This document shows positions 1-8,447 of a DNA stretch of 10,498 nt, piece after piece. Source of the DNA: Alphaproteobacteria bacterium (lineage in GTDB: Bacteria > Pseudomonadota > Alphaproteobacteria > SHVP01); NCBI GenBank assembly GCA_026421105.1, contig JAPKDI010000026.1:1-10498 (forward strand). Reading direction: 5' to 3'. The notes under the pieces were generated by a model, which was not told where the DNA came from, ran no database searches, and saw nothing but the letters and a program-made list of their open reading frames with translations. The first letter of the stretch is position 1. Each line of letters begins with the position of its first letter. Position numbers and translations under genes: made by a program.

Positions 1-16
1 TGGCCGTCGCTTTTCG

Positions 17-499
17 TTAGGCGACCTTTGCGAGCTGCCAACCGTCAAGCTTGGCCCGCGCCTTGTTGGTCTTCGGGTCCATGTTTTCGTCGTGTATGTC
101 GGTCTTGGCGGTGAGTTCGATCACGTAGCCATTGGGGTCGCGAAAATAGATTGAATGCATCGCGTGATGGTCGGCAACGCCGCGGGTGTCGACGCCCGCG
201 GCCTTGCCCTTAGCGAGCATGGGTTCGAGGACATCGTGTTCGACCTCCAGCGCGACATGCAGGTCGTAGTCGTGCTGTTCCTTGAAGTCGAAGTCCACAT
301 CTGGCACTTCGAAGAACGCGAGATAAGACCCATCGTCGAGTTCGTAGAATGTGTGCAGCGCCCTGGCCTCGCGGCCGGTTTTGCTCTCGCCGATCTGCAG
401 CGTGTGCGCGAGCGGCAAGCCGAGAAAATCCTCATAAAACTTGCGGGTTTCTTCGGAATCGCGGCAGCGGTAGGCGTTGTGGTGCAATCCTTTGATCAT
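17..499 (-). CDS. VOC family protein (glyoxalase / extradiol dioxygenase-like fold)
   Basis: A 160-residue single-module vicinal-oxygen-chelate protein, probably a cytosolic metal-dependent dioxygenase, lyase or isomerase acting on a small organic substrate. The N-terminus has the typical opening (LHHNAYRCRD, residues 5-14) followed by the FYEDFLGLPL strand-helix. The C-terminal half has the usual closing block with RDPNGYVIEL at 120-129. His7, His81 (in DLHVALEV) and Glu128 are spaced as the 2-His-1-Glu metal site of the fold; assigning them as ligands is inference from the family. The ATG start at 499 is preceded on the minus strand by a purine-rich AGAGAGGG (504-511), a plausible ribosome binding site. 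No signal peptide or membrane segment is seen. The gene diverges from ygiQ, with the palindromes at 528-543 and 585-598 between them. Substrate unknown; the fold is a confident call, the reaction is not. Confidence 0.88.
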   Translation of the reverse strand: MIKGLHHNAYRCRDSEETRKFYEDFLGLPLAHTLQIGESKTGREARALHTFYELDDGSYLAFFEVPDVDFDFKEQHDYDLHVALEVEHDVLEPMLAKGKAAGVDTRGVADHHAMHSIYFRDPNGYVIELTAKTDIHDENMDPKTNKARAKLDGWQLAKVA

Positions 500-527
500 G
501 GCAGCCCTCTCTTAGAGTGATACCCCG

Positions 528-543
528 CACCCCATATGGGGTG
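528..543. promoter_or_regulatory. Perfect 16-bp palindrome, candidate operator or 5'UTR hairpin
   Basis: CACCCCATATGGGGTG reads identically on both strands. It ends 29 nt upstream of the VOC start codon, inside the 207-bp divergent region with ygiQ. A dimeric repressor could bind here and cover the VOC promoter. If transcribed, the same bases could form a hairpin with six G-C/A-U pairs and an AUAU loop. A related core (CCATATGG) recurs at 588-595, which favours a protein-binding site over a chance palindrome. No regulator gene lies in the window. The role is inference. Confidence 0.45.
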
Positions 544-584
544 GGAGACGGGCACCGCACCCGGGTTTGCGCCGGTATGCGACC

Positions 585-598
585 CGTCCATATGGGCG
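585..598. promoter_or_regulatory. Second CCATATGG-centred imperfect palindrome
   Basis: CGTCCATATGGGCG is symmetric except for one position (T587 against G596). Its 8-bp core CCATATGG is the same as the centre of the 528-543 palindrome. The two centres are 56 bp apart, roughly five helical turns, compatible with paired operator sites on one DNA face in the divergent VOC-ygiQ region. I found no other copy of this core in the window by eye. Confidence 0.3.
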
Positions 599-706
599 TA
601 GCAAACCAAGACGAGGTGCCGCCGTCGAGTCAATTTGATGTGCCGAGGGGGTCGTGGGCCGACGGGGGCATTGACCATTCGTGCGACTTGGCCCACACCT
701 TCCCGC

Positions 707-2737
707 ATGAACGAGCTGAAACCCCTCTTTTCTTACCGCAAGCACTGGGCGCAGCGCTTTGGCACCGCGCCGTTCCTGCCGATGTCGCGCGACGAAATGG
801 ACCTGCTGGGCTGGGATGTCTGCGACATAGTGCTGGTGACGGGTGATGCCTATGTCGATCACCCGAGTTTCGGAATGGCCGTGGTGGGCCGCTTGCTGGA
901 AGCGCAGGGCTTTCGCGTTGGCATCATTGCGCAGCCAGATTGGCAAAGCGCCGAACCATTTGCCGCACTGGGCGAACCTGAACTCTTTTTCGGGGTGACC
1001 GGCGGCAACATGGATTCGATGGTCAACCGCTATACCGCCGATAAGCGGTTGCGCCACAACGACAGCTATACGCCGCACGGCGAAGGCGGCAAGCGGCCCG
1101 ACCGCGCGGTGGTGGTGTATGCGCAGCGCTGCCGCGAAGCATTTCGTGATGTGCCGATTGTGCTGGGCGGCATTGAAAGCTCACTGCGACGCATCGCCCA
1201 TTACGACTATTGGTCCGACAAGGTGCGGCGCTCGGTCCTGCCCGATGCCAAGGGCGACATTCTCTTGTACGGCAACGCGGAGCGTGCGCTCGTTGAGGTG
1301 GCGCATCGTATTGCCGCAGGAAAACCGATCGACACGTTTGACGACATTCGCGGCGTTGCGCTGATGAAACCGGCCGTGCCCGAGGGCTGGTCCGAAATTC
1401 ACGCCGATGACCTCGACGACGGTGACGAGGGCGCCCGCATTCAAGGCGACGACACCGTGGTGCGGCTGCCGTCATTCGCGCAAGTGAGCAACGATCGCGA
1501 GGCCTATGCGCGCGCCTCACGCGTGTTGCACCGCGAGGCTAACCCCGGCAACGCTCGGGCGTTGGTGCAGGCGCATGGCGACCGCGAGCTTTGGTTGACG
1601 CCGCCACCGATCCCGTTGACGACCAAAGAGATGGACGGGGTGTACGAGCTACCCTACGCCCGGGCGCCGCATCCGACCTACGGCGACGCCAAGATTCCGG
1701 CGTGGGACATGATCAAGTTCTCGGTGACGATCATGCGGGGTTGTTTCGGGGGCTGTTCGTTCTGTTCGATCACCGAACATGAAGGGCGCATCATTCAAAG
1801 CCGATCAGAAGAATCGATCTTGAAGGAGATCGAGACCATTCGAGATCGCACCGAGGGCTTTACCGGGATCATTTCCGATATCGGCGGACCGACCGCAAAC
1901 ATGTACCGCATGGCCTGCAAGGACGAAAAGACCGAGGCGATGTGCCGCCGCCCGTCTTGCGTCTATCCCGATATCTGCAAGAACCTCAACACCAGCCATG
2001 AATCCCTCATCGGGCTATACCGCAAGTCGCGCGCGATTCCGGGGATCAAGAAGGTGATGGTGGCGTCGGGCGTGCGCTATGACTTGGCGATCAAAAGCCC
2101 GGCCTATGTCAAAGAGTTGGTGACGCATCACGTTGGCGGGCTTTTGAAGATTGCCCCCGAACACACTGAAGGCGGGCCGCTGTCAAAAATGATGAAGCCC
2201 GGAATCGGCGCCTATGACCGGTTCAAACAACTGTTCGACGATGCGGCCAAAAAGGCGGGCAAGAAGTACTACCTGGTCCCCTACTTCATCGCGGCACACC
2301 CTGGCACGACCGATGAAGATATGATGAACCTTGCGGTGTGGCTCAAGCTGAACAAGTACCGTGCCGATCAGGTGCAGACGTTCTTGCCCTCCCCCATGTC
2401 ATTGTCCGCTGCGATGTACCGCTCCGGTGTCAACCCGCTGCGCCCCGTGCGCCATGGCAACTCTGAAGAGGTTGAAACCGTGAAGGGCCTCAAGCAACGC
2501 CGCCTGCACAAGGCGTTCTTGCGTTACCACGACCCGGAAAACTGGCCAATGCTGCGCGACGCTCTGCGGAACATGGGGCGAACCGACTTGATCGGTTACG
2601 GCAAGAAACACCTCATCCCACCCAGGCAGCCCGCGGGCACCGGCACCACCGGTGGTGAGGGCAAGCGCATGGGGCGCAAACACAAAGCGCAGACTTTCAC
2701 TACCAAGGGCGAACGGGTGCCGATGCCGCGCGCCTGA
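707..2737 (+). CDS. ygiQ: YgiQ family radical SAM protein
   Basis: A 676-residue cytosolic radical S-adenosylmethionine enzyme of the YgiQ (UPF0313) family, whose physiological substrate is not established. The N-terminal part closely follows the family pattern ([56 protein letters not shown] blocks). The radical SAM cluster motif CFGGCSFC is at residues 346-353 (Cys346, Cys350, Cys353), which should bind the 4Fe-4S cluster. Four further cysteines at 404, 413, 418 and 424 (around [11 protein letters not shown]) are also typical of this family. The C-terminus is Lys/Arg-rich. I chose the ATG at 707 because family similarity begins with [14 protein letters not shown]; an in-frame ATG at 635 would add 24 residues unlike the family. 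No clear Shine-Dalgarno precedes 707. It is shorter than E. coli YgiQ (about 740 residues) but appears complete. It converges on the hyuA operon. Confidence 0.95.
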   Translation: MNELKPLFSYRKHWAQRFGTAPFLPMSRDEMDLLGWDVCDIVLVTGDAYVDHPSFGMAVVGRLLEAQGFRVGIIAQPDWQSAEPFAALGEPELFFGVTGGNMDSMVNRYTADKRLRHNDSYTPHGEGGKRPDRAVVVYAQRCREAFRDVPIVLGGIESSLRRIAHYDYWSDKVRRSVLPDAKGDILLYGNAERALVEVAHRIAAGKPIDTFDDIRGVALMKPAVPEGWSEIHADDLDDGDEGARIQGDDTVVRLPSFAQVSNDREAYARASRVLHREANPGNARALVQAHGDRELWLTPPPIPLTTKEMDGVYELPYARAPHPTYGDAKIPAWDMIKFSVTIMRGCFGGCSFCSITEHEGRIIQSRSEESILKEIETIRDRTEGFTGIISDIGGPTANMYRMACKDEKTEAMCRRPSCVYPDICKNLNTSHESLIGLYRKSRAIPGIKKVMVASGVRYDLAIKSPAYVKELVTHHVGGLLKIAPEHTEGGPLSKMMKPGIGAYDRFKQLFDDAAKKAGKKYYLVPYFIAAHPGTTDEDMMNLAVWLKLNKYRADQVQTFLPSPMSLSAAMYRSGVNPLRPVRHGNSEEVETVKGLKQRRLHKAFLRYHDPENWPMLRDALRNMGRTDLIGYGKKHLIPPRQPAGTGTTGGEGKRMGRKHKAQTFTTKGERVPMPRA

Positions 2738-2782
2738 GTGGCACGGCGACACTCTCGGCCGTTTCTTCGGCGTAGATATCTT

Positions 2783-3042
2783 TCAAGCTCGATACCCAGC
2801 CGGATTGTGACCGGCACCAAGTTTGTTTCTCCGGCGTAGCTCATCGCGTTGGCGCAGGCTGCCGACGCGCAGCGCAAGGAAGCTGGGCGGATCAGCACCA
2901 GCGCTCCTTGCCCACCCTCTGCGCGGCAAGATGCTCGCCGAGCGCCTTCCATTTCCGCATGCTATTCGCCAGCGGTTCGGCGCGCGGTGAAGATGACGGC
3001 GTAGTACGGCGGCGCGGGTGTGTGAGAAAATCCGGCGGGCAT
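2783..3042 (-). pseudogene. Decayed ABM-type (antibiotic biosynthesis monooxygenase domain) gene
   Basis: Three short pieces in three different minus-strand frames together resemble a small ABM-fold monooxygenase of about 100 residues. Piece 1 (3042-2962, 26 codons) starts MPAGFSHTPAPPYYAVIFTA and stops at TAG. Piece 2 (about 2960-2892) contains MRKWKALGEHLAAQRVGKER followed by W, C and a TGA. Piece 3 (about 2884-2783) contains FLALRVGSLRQRDELRRR. From memory of the family, the N-terminal strand, the WK...EHL.AQ..G.ERW block and the closing LRV..V strand are recognisable in order. The central stretch of roughly 40-45 residues between piece 1 and piece 2 is missing. The start has a good ribosome binding site (AGGAG, 3051-3055, 8 nt from the ATG) directly after the amidase stop, so the gene was once the last member of the operon. 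Alternative: a very short functional peptide, which I consider unlikely. Confidence 0.62.
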
Positions 3043-3050
3043 CACCGTTG

Positions 3051-3055
3051 CTCCT
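3051..3055 (-). promoter_or_regulatory. Shine-Dalgarno AGGAG of the broken ABM-like gene
   Basis: On the minus strand AGGAG lies one base after the amidase TAA (3059-3057) and 8 nt before the ATG at 3042. It is one of the strongest ribosome binding sites in the window, yet serves a frame of only 26 codons. This supports recent loss of the downstream gene and its former membership of the hyuA operon. Confidence 0.6.
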
Positions 3056-3056
3056 G

Positions 3057-4373
3057 TTAGGGGCCAGAAAGCAGAGATGTTTCGGTAGCGTACAGCGTCG
3101 CCGCCAAAGTCGCGTCGTGTGCCGGCGGCGCGCAAAGCATAGCGCCGAGCGGCGCGCCTGTTGCGCCGCAGGGATCCGTTGGAATCGACGCAATGGGACC
3201 GCCCAACGCGGTTATTGGCGCGATAAAACTGGGATCGCCGGTGGCCTCGCCGACCGGCGCCGGCCCGGGTGCGGCCGGGAGGACGACAAGTGCGGGCCAA
3301 GGGAGTACCGCCCAGAAGGTCTGTCGCGCCGCTATGAGCGCGGCTTGGGCTTTACGATAAGCCGCGTCGGAGATGGCTTGACCGGTGCGAATGTCAGCGG
3401 CGAGACGTGGGCTGATCAACTTCTCGTCTAACAGGAGTTCGGCATGGACGCGACCTAACTCGTAAGAACTGACGGTACCGTGCAACGCCCCGAGATCACC
3501 CAGCGGGACGGGTGGCGCCATGGTGCGTGTGGCGATGCCGGCATCGATAAAACGCGCACGCAATTGTGCCATAGAGATGCGAACCGATGCCTCGGATTTT
3601 TTCTCAAGGAGCGGGTCGTCCAAAAAGACGGCTTCGATTTTTACAGGACTGGCGACCCGACCGTCGAAGCCGAGCGCTTCGGGCGCCATGGCAGCGACGA
3701 CACACGCAGCATCGGCTGCGGTGCGCGCCAAGACGCCCACGGTATCGAAGCTGGGCGCAAAGGGCGTCACCCCAGCGCCGACCACGGACAGAGTGGATGG
3801 CTTGAACCCGCCGATGCCGCAGAACGCAGCGGGGCGCGAGACCGAGCCGGCGGTTTGAGTCCCCAGCGCGAAGGGCACGGCGCCACTTGCCACGGCAGCA
3901 GCCGAACCGGCCGAGGAACCGCCGGGGGTGCGGCTTGTGTCGTGCGGGTTGCGGGTGGGCGGAACGCCTTCGTAGTAGGCGAACTCCGTAGTGTGGGCTT
4001 TGCCGAGCGGGATAGCACCTTGCGCGCGCAAGCGCGCGACGACGGTGGCATCAATCTTGGCGGGGGCGGCGTTGGCGCGCGCACGGCTGCCGGCACGCGT
4101 GGGCACGCCTCGCACATCGATGATGTCTTTGACGCCAAATGGTATCCCGTGCAGGGGCCCTCGCCATTCGCCAGCAGTCGCCTCGCGGTCGCACGCGTCG
4201 GCGATTGCCAATGCCCCCGCTCTGTCAACCGAGCGCCAGGCCATCACCGTGCTGTCGACAGCCTCGATTCGTGCGAGGCAGTGTTCGACCAGAGCCTTTG
4301 AGGTGAGCGTGCCATCCCTAATCGCTTGAGCCAGCGTACGGACGCTACCCGCGTCGCCAACGAGATCGTTCAC
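3057..4373 (-). CDS. Amidase signature family hydrolase
   Basis: A 438-residue amidase-signature enzyme that hydrolyses an amide or carbamoyl-type C-N bond in the cytosol. The Ser-cisSer-Lys triad can be read as Lys82 (PFGVKDIID), Ser153 (TPGGSSAGSAAAVASG, 149-164) and nucleophile Ser177 (GTQTAGSVSRPAAFCG, 171-186). The position that is often Asp (GTDTGGS) is Gln here, as in some members of the family. Length is within the usual 430-500 range and no signal peptide is seen. The start is GTG at 4373, overlapping the hyuB TGA in a GTGA arrangement with GGAG just upstream; this implies translational coupling. Following hyuA-hyuB, it plausibly processes the ring-opened product of that enzyme, for example an N-carbamoyl or amide intermediate; that role is inference. 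Allophanate hydrolase-like or Glu-tRNA amidotransferase roles fit less well because no partner domain or subunit is present. Confidence 0.9.
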   Translation of the reverse strand: MNDLVGDAGSVRTLAQAIRDGTLTSKALVEHCLARIEAVDSTVMAWRSVDRAGALAIADACDREATAGEWRGPLHGIPFGVKDIIDVRGVPTRAGSRARANAAPAKIDATVVARLRAQGAIPLGKAHTTEFAYYEGVPPTRNPHDTSRTPGGSSAGSAAAVASGAVPFALGTQTAGSVSRPAAFCGIGGFKPSTLSVVGAGVTPFAPSFDTVGVLARTAADAACVVAAMAPEALGFDGRVASPVKIEAVFLDDPLLEKKSEASVRISMAQLRARFIDAGIATRTMAPPVPLGDLGALHGTVSSYELGRVHAELLLDEKLISPRLAADIRTGQAISDAAYRKAQAALIAARQTFWAVLPWPALVVLPAAPGPAPVGEATGDPSFIAPITALGGPIASIPTDPCGATGAPLGAMLCAPPAHDATLAATLYATETSLLSGP

Positions 4374-6172
4374 TCCGCGCGGGCTTTGCGCAGTACGTCG
4401 CGGCGCGCTTGGGTGGCGGCGGTATCGACGGCAAGAGATTCATCATCGATCTCCCCCGCAAAGACCACACCATAAATGTCGTCTGCTTTTTGGCGGGTCT
4501 CCCAGCCTTCGAGTACGTCGATCAACACGCGATCGGGCTCACGGTCGAGCGGATCACCGTAGCCGCCGCCGGCCGAATCGCGGCCGCGCACGCGCTGACC
4601 GGGTTGAAGGTTAACCTGTACGACGTTGGGTAGGCGGGTGGGTTGCTTTCCATCTTCGATCAGCCAGGTTTTGCCAGCAGTGCCGGAAAAACCCCCTACA
4701 ACCCCGCGCGGCGCTGCATGCTGGCCGTCACACGAAATGATCGACATCATCGGTGAATCGATTGGGCCATACTCGATTTGTTGGGCGGGTGCACCGCGAC
4801 GCCGCCCGGCGCCCGCCGAATCTGTCACGAGACCGAGCGCTTCAACGCGGATTGGATGCTTGAGTTCATCGACCTCAACGGAATCGCGGTACATCAAGCC
4901 GGCGATAACTGGGATCGCGTAATTGACCCAGCCGTCAGCCTCGGCGCTGGCCGGCCCGCCGTTTGTCGACAGCATCAGGCGGTTGACGTAGGCCTCACCG
5001 CCGCGCTGGGTATCGTTGCCGGAAATCACCGCCATCCCTGCACCCAAACCGGTACCTCCTTCAGATAGACCCATGCCGTCGCCAAGTTGGGCGAAGGCGG
5101 ACTGCGTGATGTTGACTAAGCGTTCGGCCACATTGGTGGTTGCCATGGAGCACGAATGTGGAAATTTGGGCGCGCCAACTACGCTGTCTTCAGCGTATTC
5201 GAAACGCAAACGGCGGAACGCGCCTTCGTTGCGCGGCAGATCTTTATCAAGAGCGTTAAAGATAGCTCCCACAACGGCAGACGTCGCGGCGCCAAGTGAG
5301 GTGTTGAGGCCAGCATCGACCGACGGCGGGTTGTCCGAAAGATCTACATGAATCATCGCATCGTCGGGATCGATGTCGATCTTGACCGTGAGCTCGAGCC
5401 CCTCGGGAAGCACCCCTTCAAGCGGATCTGACTTTCCTTTGTTGACCAATTTAGCCTTGGGTAGGCGCCGGATATTGTCGACCATGCGGCGCTCGGAATA
5501 ATCAAACCACTCATGCATGAAGGCTTTGACGGTGTCTTTGCCGTACTTTTGGCAAAAGGTCTCAAGGCGGCGCTCCGCAATGCGGGCCGACCCAAGACCC
5601 GCAAGGTAGTCCCCGTACCATTGATCGGGCACGCGAATGCGAGCGCGACACATGCGTATGATGTCTTCGATGTTTTCGAAATTGCGCTGGATGCGAACGC
5701 CCGGAAAAATCAACGCGCCCTCGTGATAAACGTCCTTCGCCATCGCGTAGTAGCTAGACGGGATGGCGTTGCCGATGTCGGCCATGTGGCACTTGGACAC
5801 GGCCGTAAAGAGTTGCTCGCCCTCGAAGAACACCGGCACCATGAATGTGTGATCAGCCGGATGGGTGTTGCCACCATAGGGATCGTTGTCGAGGTAGGCG
5901 TCGCCTTGCTGGATATCGCCCGCATGGTACTTGTGCATGTTGGCGGTTTGGATGTGGCAACCAAAAATATGTACCGGCAGGCCTTCGGCCGAGGCCAGCA
6001 ATTGGTCGTCACCGGTGACGAGGCAACACGAAAAATCTCGCGCTGAAGAGATCACGGCCGAACGGGCGGAGCGCAGCAGTGTGTTGGTCATTTCTCGGAC
6101 AATGCCGTCGAGCCGGTTGGCCATGACCGAGATCAGGATGGGGTCAAGGCCAGTGGTGGTTTTGTGGGACAT
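4370..6172 (-). CDS. hyuB: Hydantoinase B/oxoprolinase family subunit (HyuB-like)
   Basis: A 600-residue subunit of an ATP-dependent hydantoinase / 5-oxoprolinase / acetone-carboxylase-type complex, partner of the HyuA encoded just upstream. Family landmarks in order are DPILISVMANRL near residue 10, LLASAEGLPVHI at 58-69, NDPYGGNTHPADH at 96-108, KCHMADIGN at 127-135, NAP-like CSMATTNVAER around 340-350, LSEGGTGLGAGM near 365, and the typical tail GGGYGDPLDREPDRVLIDV. All parts appear intact. I prefer the ATG at 6172, preceded by GGGAGAAG, over an in-frame TTG at 6193 that would overlap the hyuA stop. The gap to hyuA is 11 bp. The amidase start overlaps the stop by 4 bp. Residues about 350-479 (4735-5124) are duplicated exactly, base for base, at 8593-8982. 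The substrate cannot be assigned between hydantoins, oxoproline-like lactams and ketones. Confidence 0.93.
   Translation of the reverse strand: MSHKTTTGLDPILISVMANRLDGIVREMTNTLLRSARSAVISSARDFSCCLVTGDDQLLASAEGLPVHIFGCHIQTANMHKYHAGDIQQGDAYLDNDPYGGNTHPADHTFMVPVFFEGEQLFTAVSKCHMADIGNAIPSSYYAMAKDVYHEGALIFPGVRIQRNFENIEDIIRMCRARIRVPDQWYGDYLAGLGSARIAERRLETFCQKYGKDTVKAFMHEWFDYSERRMVDNIRRLPKAKLVNKGKSDPLEGVLPEGLELTVKIDIDPDDAMIHVDLSDNPPSVDAGLNTSLGAATSAVVGAIFNALDKDLPRNEGAFRRLRFEYAEDSVVGAPKFPHSCSMATTNVAERLVNITQSAFAQLGDGMGLSEGGTGLGAGMAVISGNDTQRGGEAYVNRLMLSTNGGPASAEADGWVNYAIPVIAGLMYRDSVEVDELKHPIRVEALGLVTDSAGAGRRRGAPAQQIEYGPIDSPMMSIISCDGQHAAPRGVVGGFSGTAGKTWLIEDGKQPTRLPNVVQVNLQPGQRVRGRDSAGGGYGDPLDREPDRVLIDVLEGWETRQKADDIYGVVFAGEIDDESLAVDTAATQARRDVLRKARAE
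4735..5124 (-). repeat. 390-bp exact direct repeat, source copy inside hyuB
   Basis: This segment encodes HyuB residues about 350-479 and is identical at every base to 8593-8982 when aligned line by line (offset 3,858 bp, same orientation). Identity stops abruptly at both ends: G4734 against T8592 on the left, C5125 against A8983 on the right. Here the segment is embedded in an intact gene and ends do not match domain borders, so this is the parental copy. Confidence 0.97.
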
Positions 6173-6183
6173 AATCTTCTCCC

Positions 6184-8259
6184 TCAACGGCAATCGAGAA
6201 TGTAATTACCAGCAGCACTGAGCCGGGCAGACATACCTGGATAGACGACAATGGTGGTAGTTGGTTCTTCGATAATGGCGGGGCCAGCGACTTCCGCACC
6301 GGGTGCCAGGGTGTTTCCACGAAACACCGGCGTATCGACCCGGCCGTCATCACCAAAGAAGCAATCGCGCCGCGCATTCGCCTGGGGTGTGCTGGCCGCG
6401 ACGACGGCGTTGTGCCCCGGCGGGGTTTCAAACGAGCGGATCGAGATTCGGCCCTTCCAGTTAACGCATTCGACTGGGCTGCCTTCATCACGCATCGCGT
6501 AAACCCGATCGTGGGTTTGGTGAAACGTTTCGATCAGCGCGACAACATCGGCATCCGAGTCGAGGCGGCGTTTGGGTAAGACGGTGTCGAGTTCCCAAAC
6601 TTGCGCGCGATACCGCGCCTCGACAAAAAATTCGAGCGATATAGCAGCGTTAGCGCCGGTGACCAAGCTATCGCGAAACGCCATGAGATCGGCTTCGATC
6701 TCATCCAGCACCGCATTGACCCCGGCGCGGTCAAACCCAGTGGAGTCGGTGAACAGGCTGCGCGTGGCCTCAAACACGATGGAGGAATAGTGCATGCCGC
6801 AGGCGGACAAAGCCGATGCGGTGCGCGGCAGGATGACTGTGTCGCAACCCAACTCGCGTGCAATCGGCATGATGTTGAAACCGGCCGCGCCGCCGCCTGC
6901 GACGATCACACTTTCGCGCGGGTTGAGGCCGTCATTCACCGTGATCTCGCCAATAGCCTTGATCATCAATTCGTTGGCGATGACCATCACGGCATACGCC
7001 GTCTCATCGACGCTCTTGCCCAGCGTTTCAGAGAGTGTACTGATCACTGATTCGGCCGCCGCACGATCAAGTGCCAAACGTCCGCCATTGAAATAGGTCG
7101 GATCGATATAGCCCAGCACGAGGGCCGCGTCGGTGACCGTCGGGTCGGTACCGCCGGCGCCATAGCAGGCTGGTCCGGGGACCGAACCCGCCGACTGCGG
7201 CCCGACGCGCAGCAGGCCGCCAGCATCAACCCAGGCGATGGAGCCACCGCCGGCGCCGATGGAGCGCACATCGACTGTCGAGGCCCCAATGATGTCGCCG
7301 AGCCATTGCTGGCCCAGCCAACTGTCGCGCGAATAGACGAGTTGGCCATCGCGCACGAGACCGACATCAAACGTAGTGCCGCCGGTGTCACAGACGATGG
7401 CATCTCCACCCATATTTTCCACCGCAGCGTAGGCCCGACCAGCGACGGGCGCCATCGCCGGACCCGACTTCAGGGTGTTGATCGGGCGATCGACCAGCGT
7501 TTCAACTTCTTGGCAACCACCGACCGAGGTCGACACCAGGAGATCGCCGAAAAAACCCGCATCGCGTAGATCGCTTTGCATACCGCGCAGGTGAGCCTGC
7601 ATTAACGGCTTGAGCGAGGCGTCAATAGCGGTGGCGGAGGCGCGGCGATACTCGCGCAAGATGGGCGCAAGGCGATGCGACAACGTGTAAGGCACGCCGG
7701 GCACTACCTCTTCGATCAATCGGCCAAGGGTGGCCTCATGCGCGTCGTTGGCGATTGACCACAGAAGCGACACCGCGACCGCTTCGAAGCCGCGATCTTT
7801 GACCGTGGCAAGCACGGCACGGGCCTGTGCTTCGTCGAGGGGGCGAACGATTTCGCCACGGCTGCCGATGCGTTCCTCAATCTCGAACGTATGGCGGCGC
7901 GGAATATAGGGTTGCGGATAGTCGTAGCTATAGTCGTGCGGCCCGTGTTTGCCGCCTTCTTTGAGTACCAAGGTGTCCTTGAAACCGCTCGTGGTAAGAA
8001 ATGCGGTGCGCGCGGTTTTTTTGGTGACAACCGCATTGGTGGCGCGCGTGGTGCCGTAGATCAAGATATCTGTATTGGCCAATAAAGCAGATGCCGTCTG
8101 ATCGACAGCCTCCGCGACGATATCGAGCGCAGCAAACATGCCTTTCGAAATGCGCGCCGGCGTGGTGAGAGCTTTGCCGACGTGAAAACCACCCCTGGTA
8201 TCAAGCAACACCATGTCGGTAAATGTGCCGCCGGTATCGACGGCAATGCGGTACCCCAT
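6184..8259 (-). CDS. hyuA: Hydantoinase/oxoprolinase family subunit A (HyuA-like)
   Basis: A 691-residue ATP-binding subunit with the actin/Hsp70-like fold of the hydantoinase A/oxoprolinase family, expected to activate the substrate with ATP together with HyuB. The N-terminal phosphate loop DTGGTFTD is at residues 8-15, a second phosphate-binding motif DTGGTTFD at 291-298, the glycine-rich block GAGGGSIAWVDAGG at 335-348 and PGPACYGAGG at 361-370. AGGGAAGFN is at 454-462, followed by the C-terminal domain. I chose the ATG at 8259 because the family starts directly with the strand before DTGGTFTD; the same frame is open back to an ATG at 8415, but those 52 residues are basic and low in similarity. 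A GGGGGA stretch lies about 9 nt upstream. It is the first gene of the operon. Enzymes of this family include N-methylhydantoinase, 5-oxoprolinase and acetone/acetophenone carboxylase; I cannot choose among them. Confidence 0.94.
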   Translation of the reverse strand: MGYRIAVDTGGTFTDMVLLDTRGGFHVGKALTTPARISKGMFAALDIVAEAVDQTASALLANTDILIYGTTRATNAVVTKKTARTAFLTTSGFKDTLVLKEGGKHGPHDYSYDYPQPYIPRRHTFEIEERIGSRGEIVRPLDEAQARAVLATVKDRGFEAVAVSLLWSIANDAHEATLGRLIEEVVPGVPYTLSHRLAPILREYRRASATAIDASLKPLMQAHLRGMQSDLRDAGFFGDLLVSTSVGGCQEVETLVDRPINTLKSGPAMAPVAGRAYAAVENMGGDAIVCDTGGTTFDVGLVRDGQLVYSRDSWLGQQWLGDIIGASTVDVRSIGAGGGSIAWVDAGGLLRVGPQSAGSVPGPACYGAGGTDPTVTDAALVLGYIDPTYFNGGRLALDRAAAESVISTLSETLGKSVDETAYAVMVIANELMIKAIGEITVNDGLNPRESVIVAGGGAAGFNIMPIARELGCDTVILPRTASALSACGMHYSSIVFEATRSLFTDSTGFDRAGVNAVLDEIEADLMAFRDSLVTGANAAISLEFFVEARYRAQVWELDTVLPKRRLDSDADVVALIETFHQTHDRVYAMRDEGSPVECVNWKGRISIRSFETPPGHNAVVAASTPQANARRDCFFGDDGRVDTPVFRGNTLAPGAEVAGPAIIEEPTTTIVVYPGMSARLSAAGNYILDCR

Positions 8260-8447
8260 CCTGACGTATCCCCCTACCCAATCTTTTTTGCGCGACGCCT
8301 TTCGGTGGGCTGCCGCTGACGCCATGCTCAGGCGTGGAGGTTTGAGATGCAAGCGCGGCCCTAGAAATGGCTGCCCAGCCCGTCGATCTACTGTTCTGAA
8401 GTTGCGCCACCTCATGGCTTTTTAAAAGATAGAGCGCACCGCATGAC
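8260..8447. other. Upstream region of hyuA, no assigned gene
   Basis: This stretch lies between the hyuA start and the remains of the divergent plus-strand gene. It must hold the hyuA promoter if the operon begins here. On the minus strand TTGCAT (around 8349) followed 17 nt later by a weak GAGCAT is the best sigma70-like pair I could see, and it is poor. The hyuA frame is open through much of it, but I see no family similarity in that extension. No terminator is visible. Confidence 0.35.

Noticed and set aside
635..706. Upstream in-frame start for ygiQ adding 24 residues
   Set aside because: The added residues do not resemble the YgiQ N-terminus, and family similarity starts at the ATG at 707.
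2738..2782. Intrinsic terminator between the converging ygiQ and operon
   Set aside because: Only weak complementarity (CGGCC with GGC) and no T-run or A-run were found in either direction.
2701..2790. Minus-strand protein-like run containing [16 protein letters not shown]
   Set aside because: It has no start, overlaps the ygiQ 3' end and could not be tied to a family; it may be chance or another fragment of decayed sequence.
3480..4301. Long plus-strand open frame of 273 codons inside the amidase
   Set aside because: It is antisense to a clear amidase with catalytic motifs; long antisense frames are common in GC-rich coding DNA, and it has no recognisable motif.
5513..6046. Plus-strand open frame of 177 codons inside hyuB
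   Set aside because: It is antisense to the conserved N-terminal half of hyuB and shows no family pattern.
8260..8415. N-terminal extension of HyuA by 52 residues
   Set aside because: HyuA proteins begin right before the DTGGTFTD loop. The extension is basic, unlike the family, and lies where the promoter is expected.
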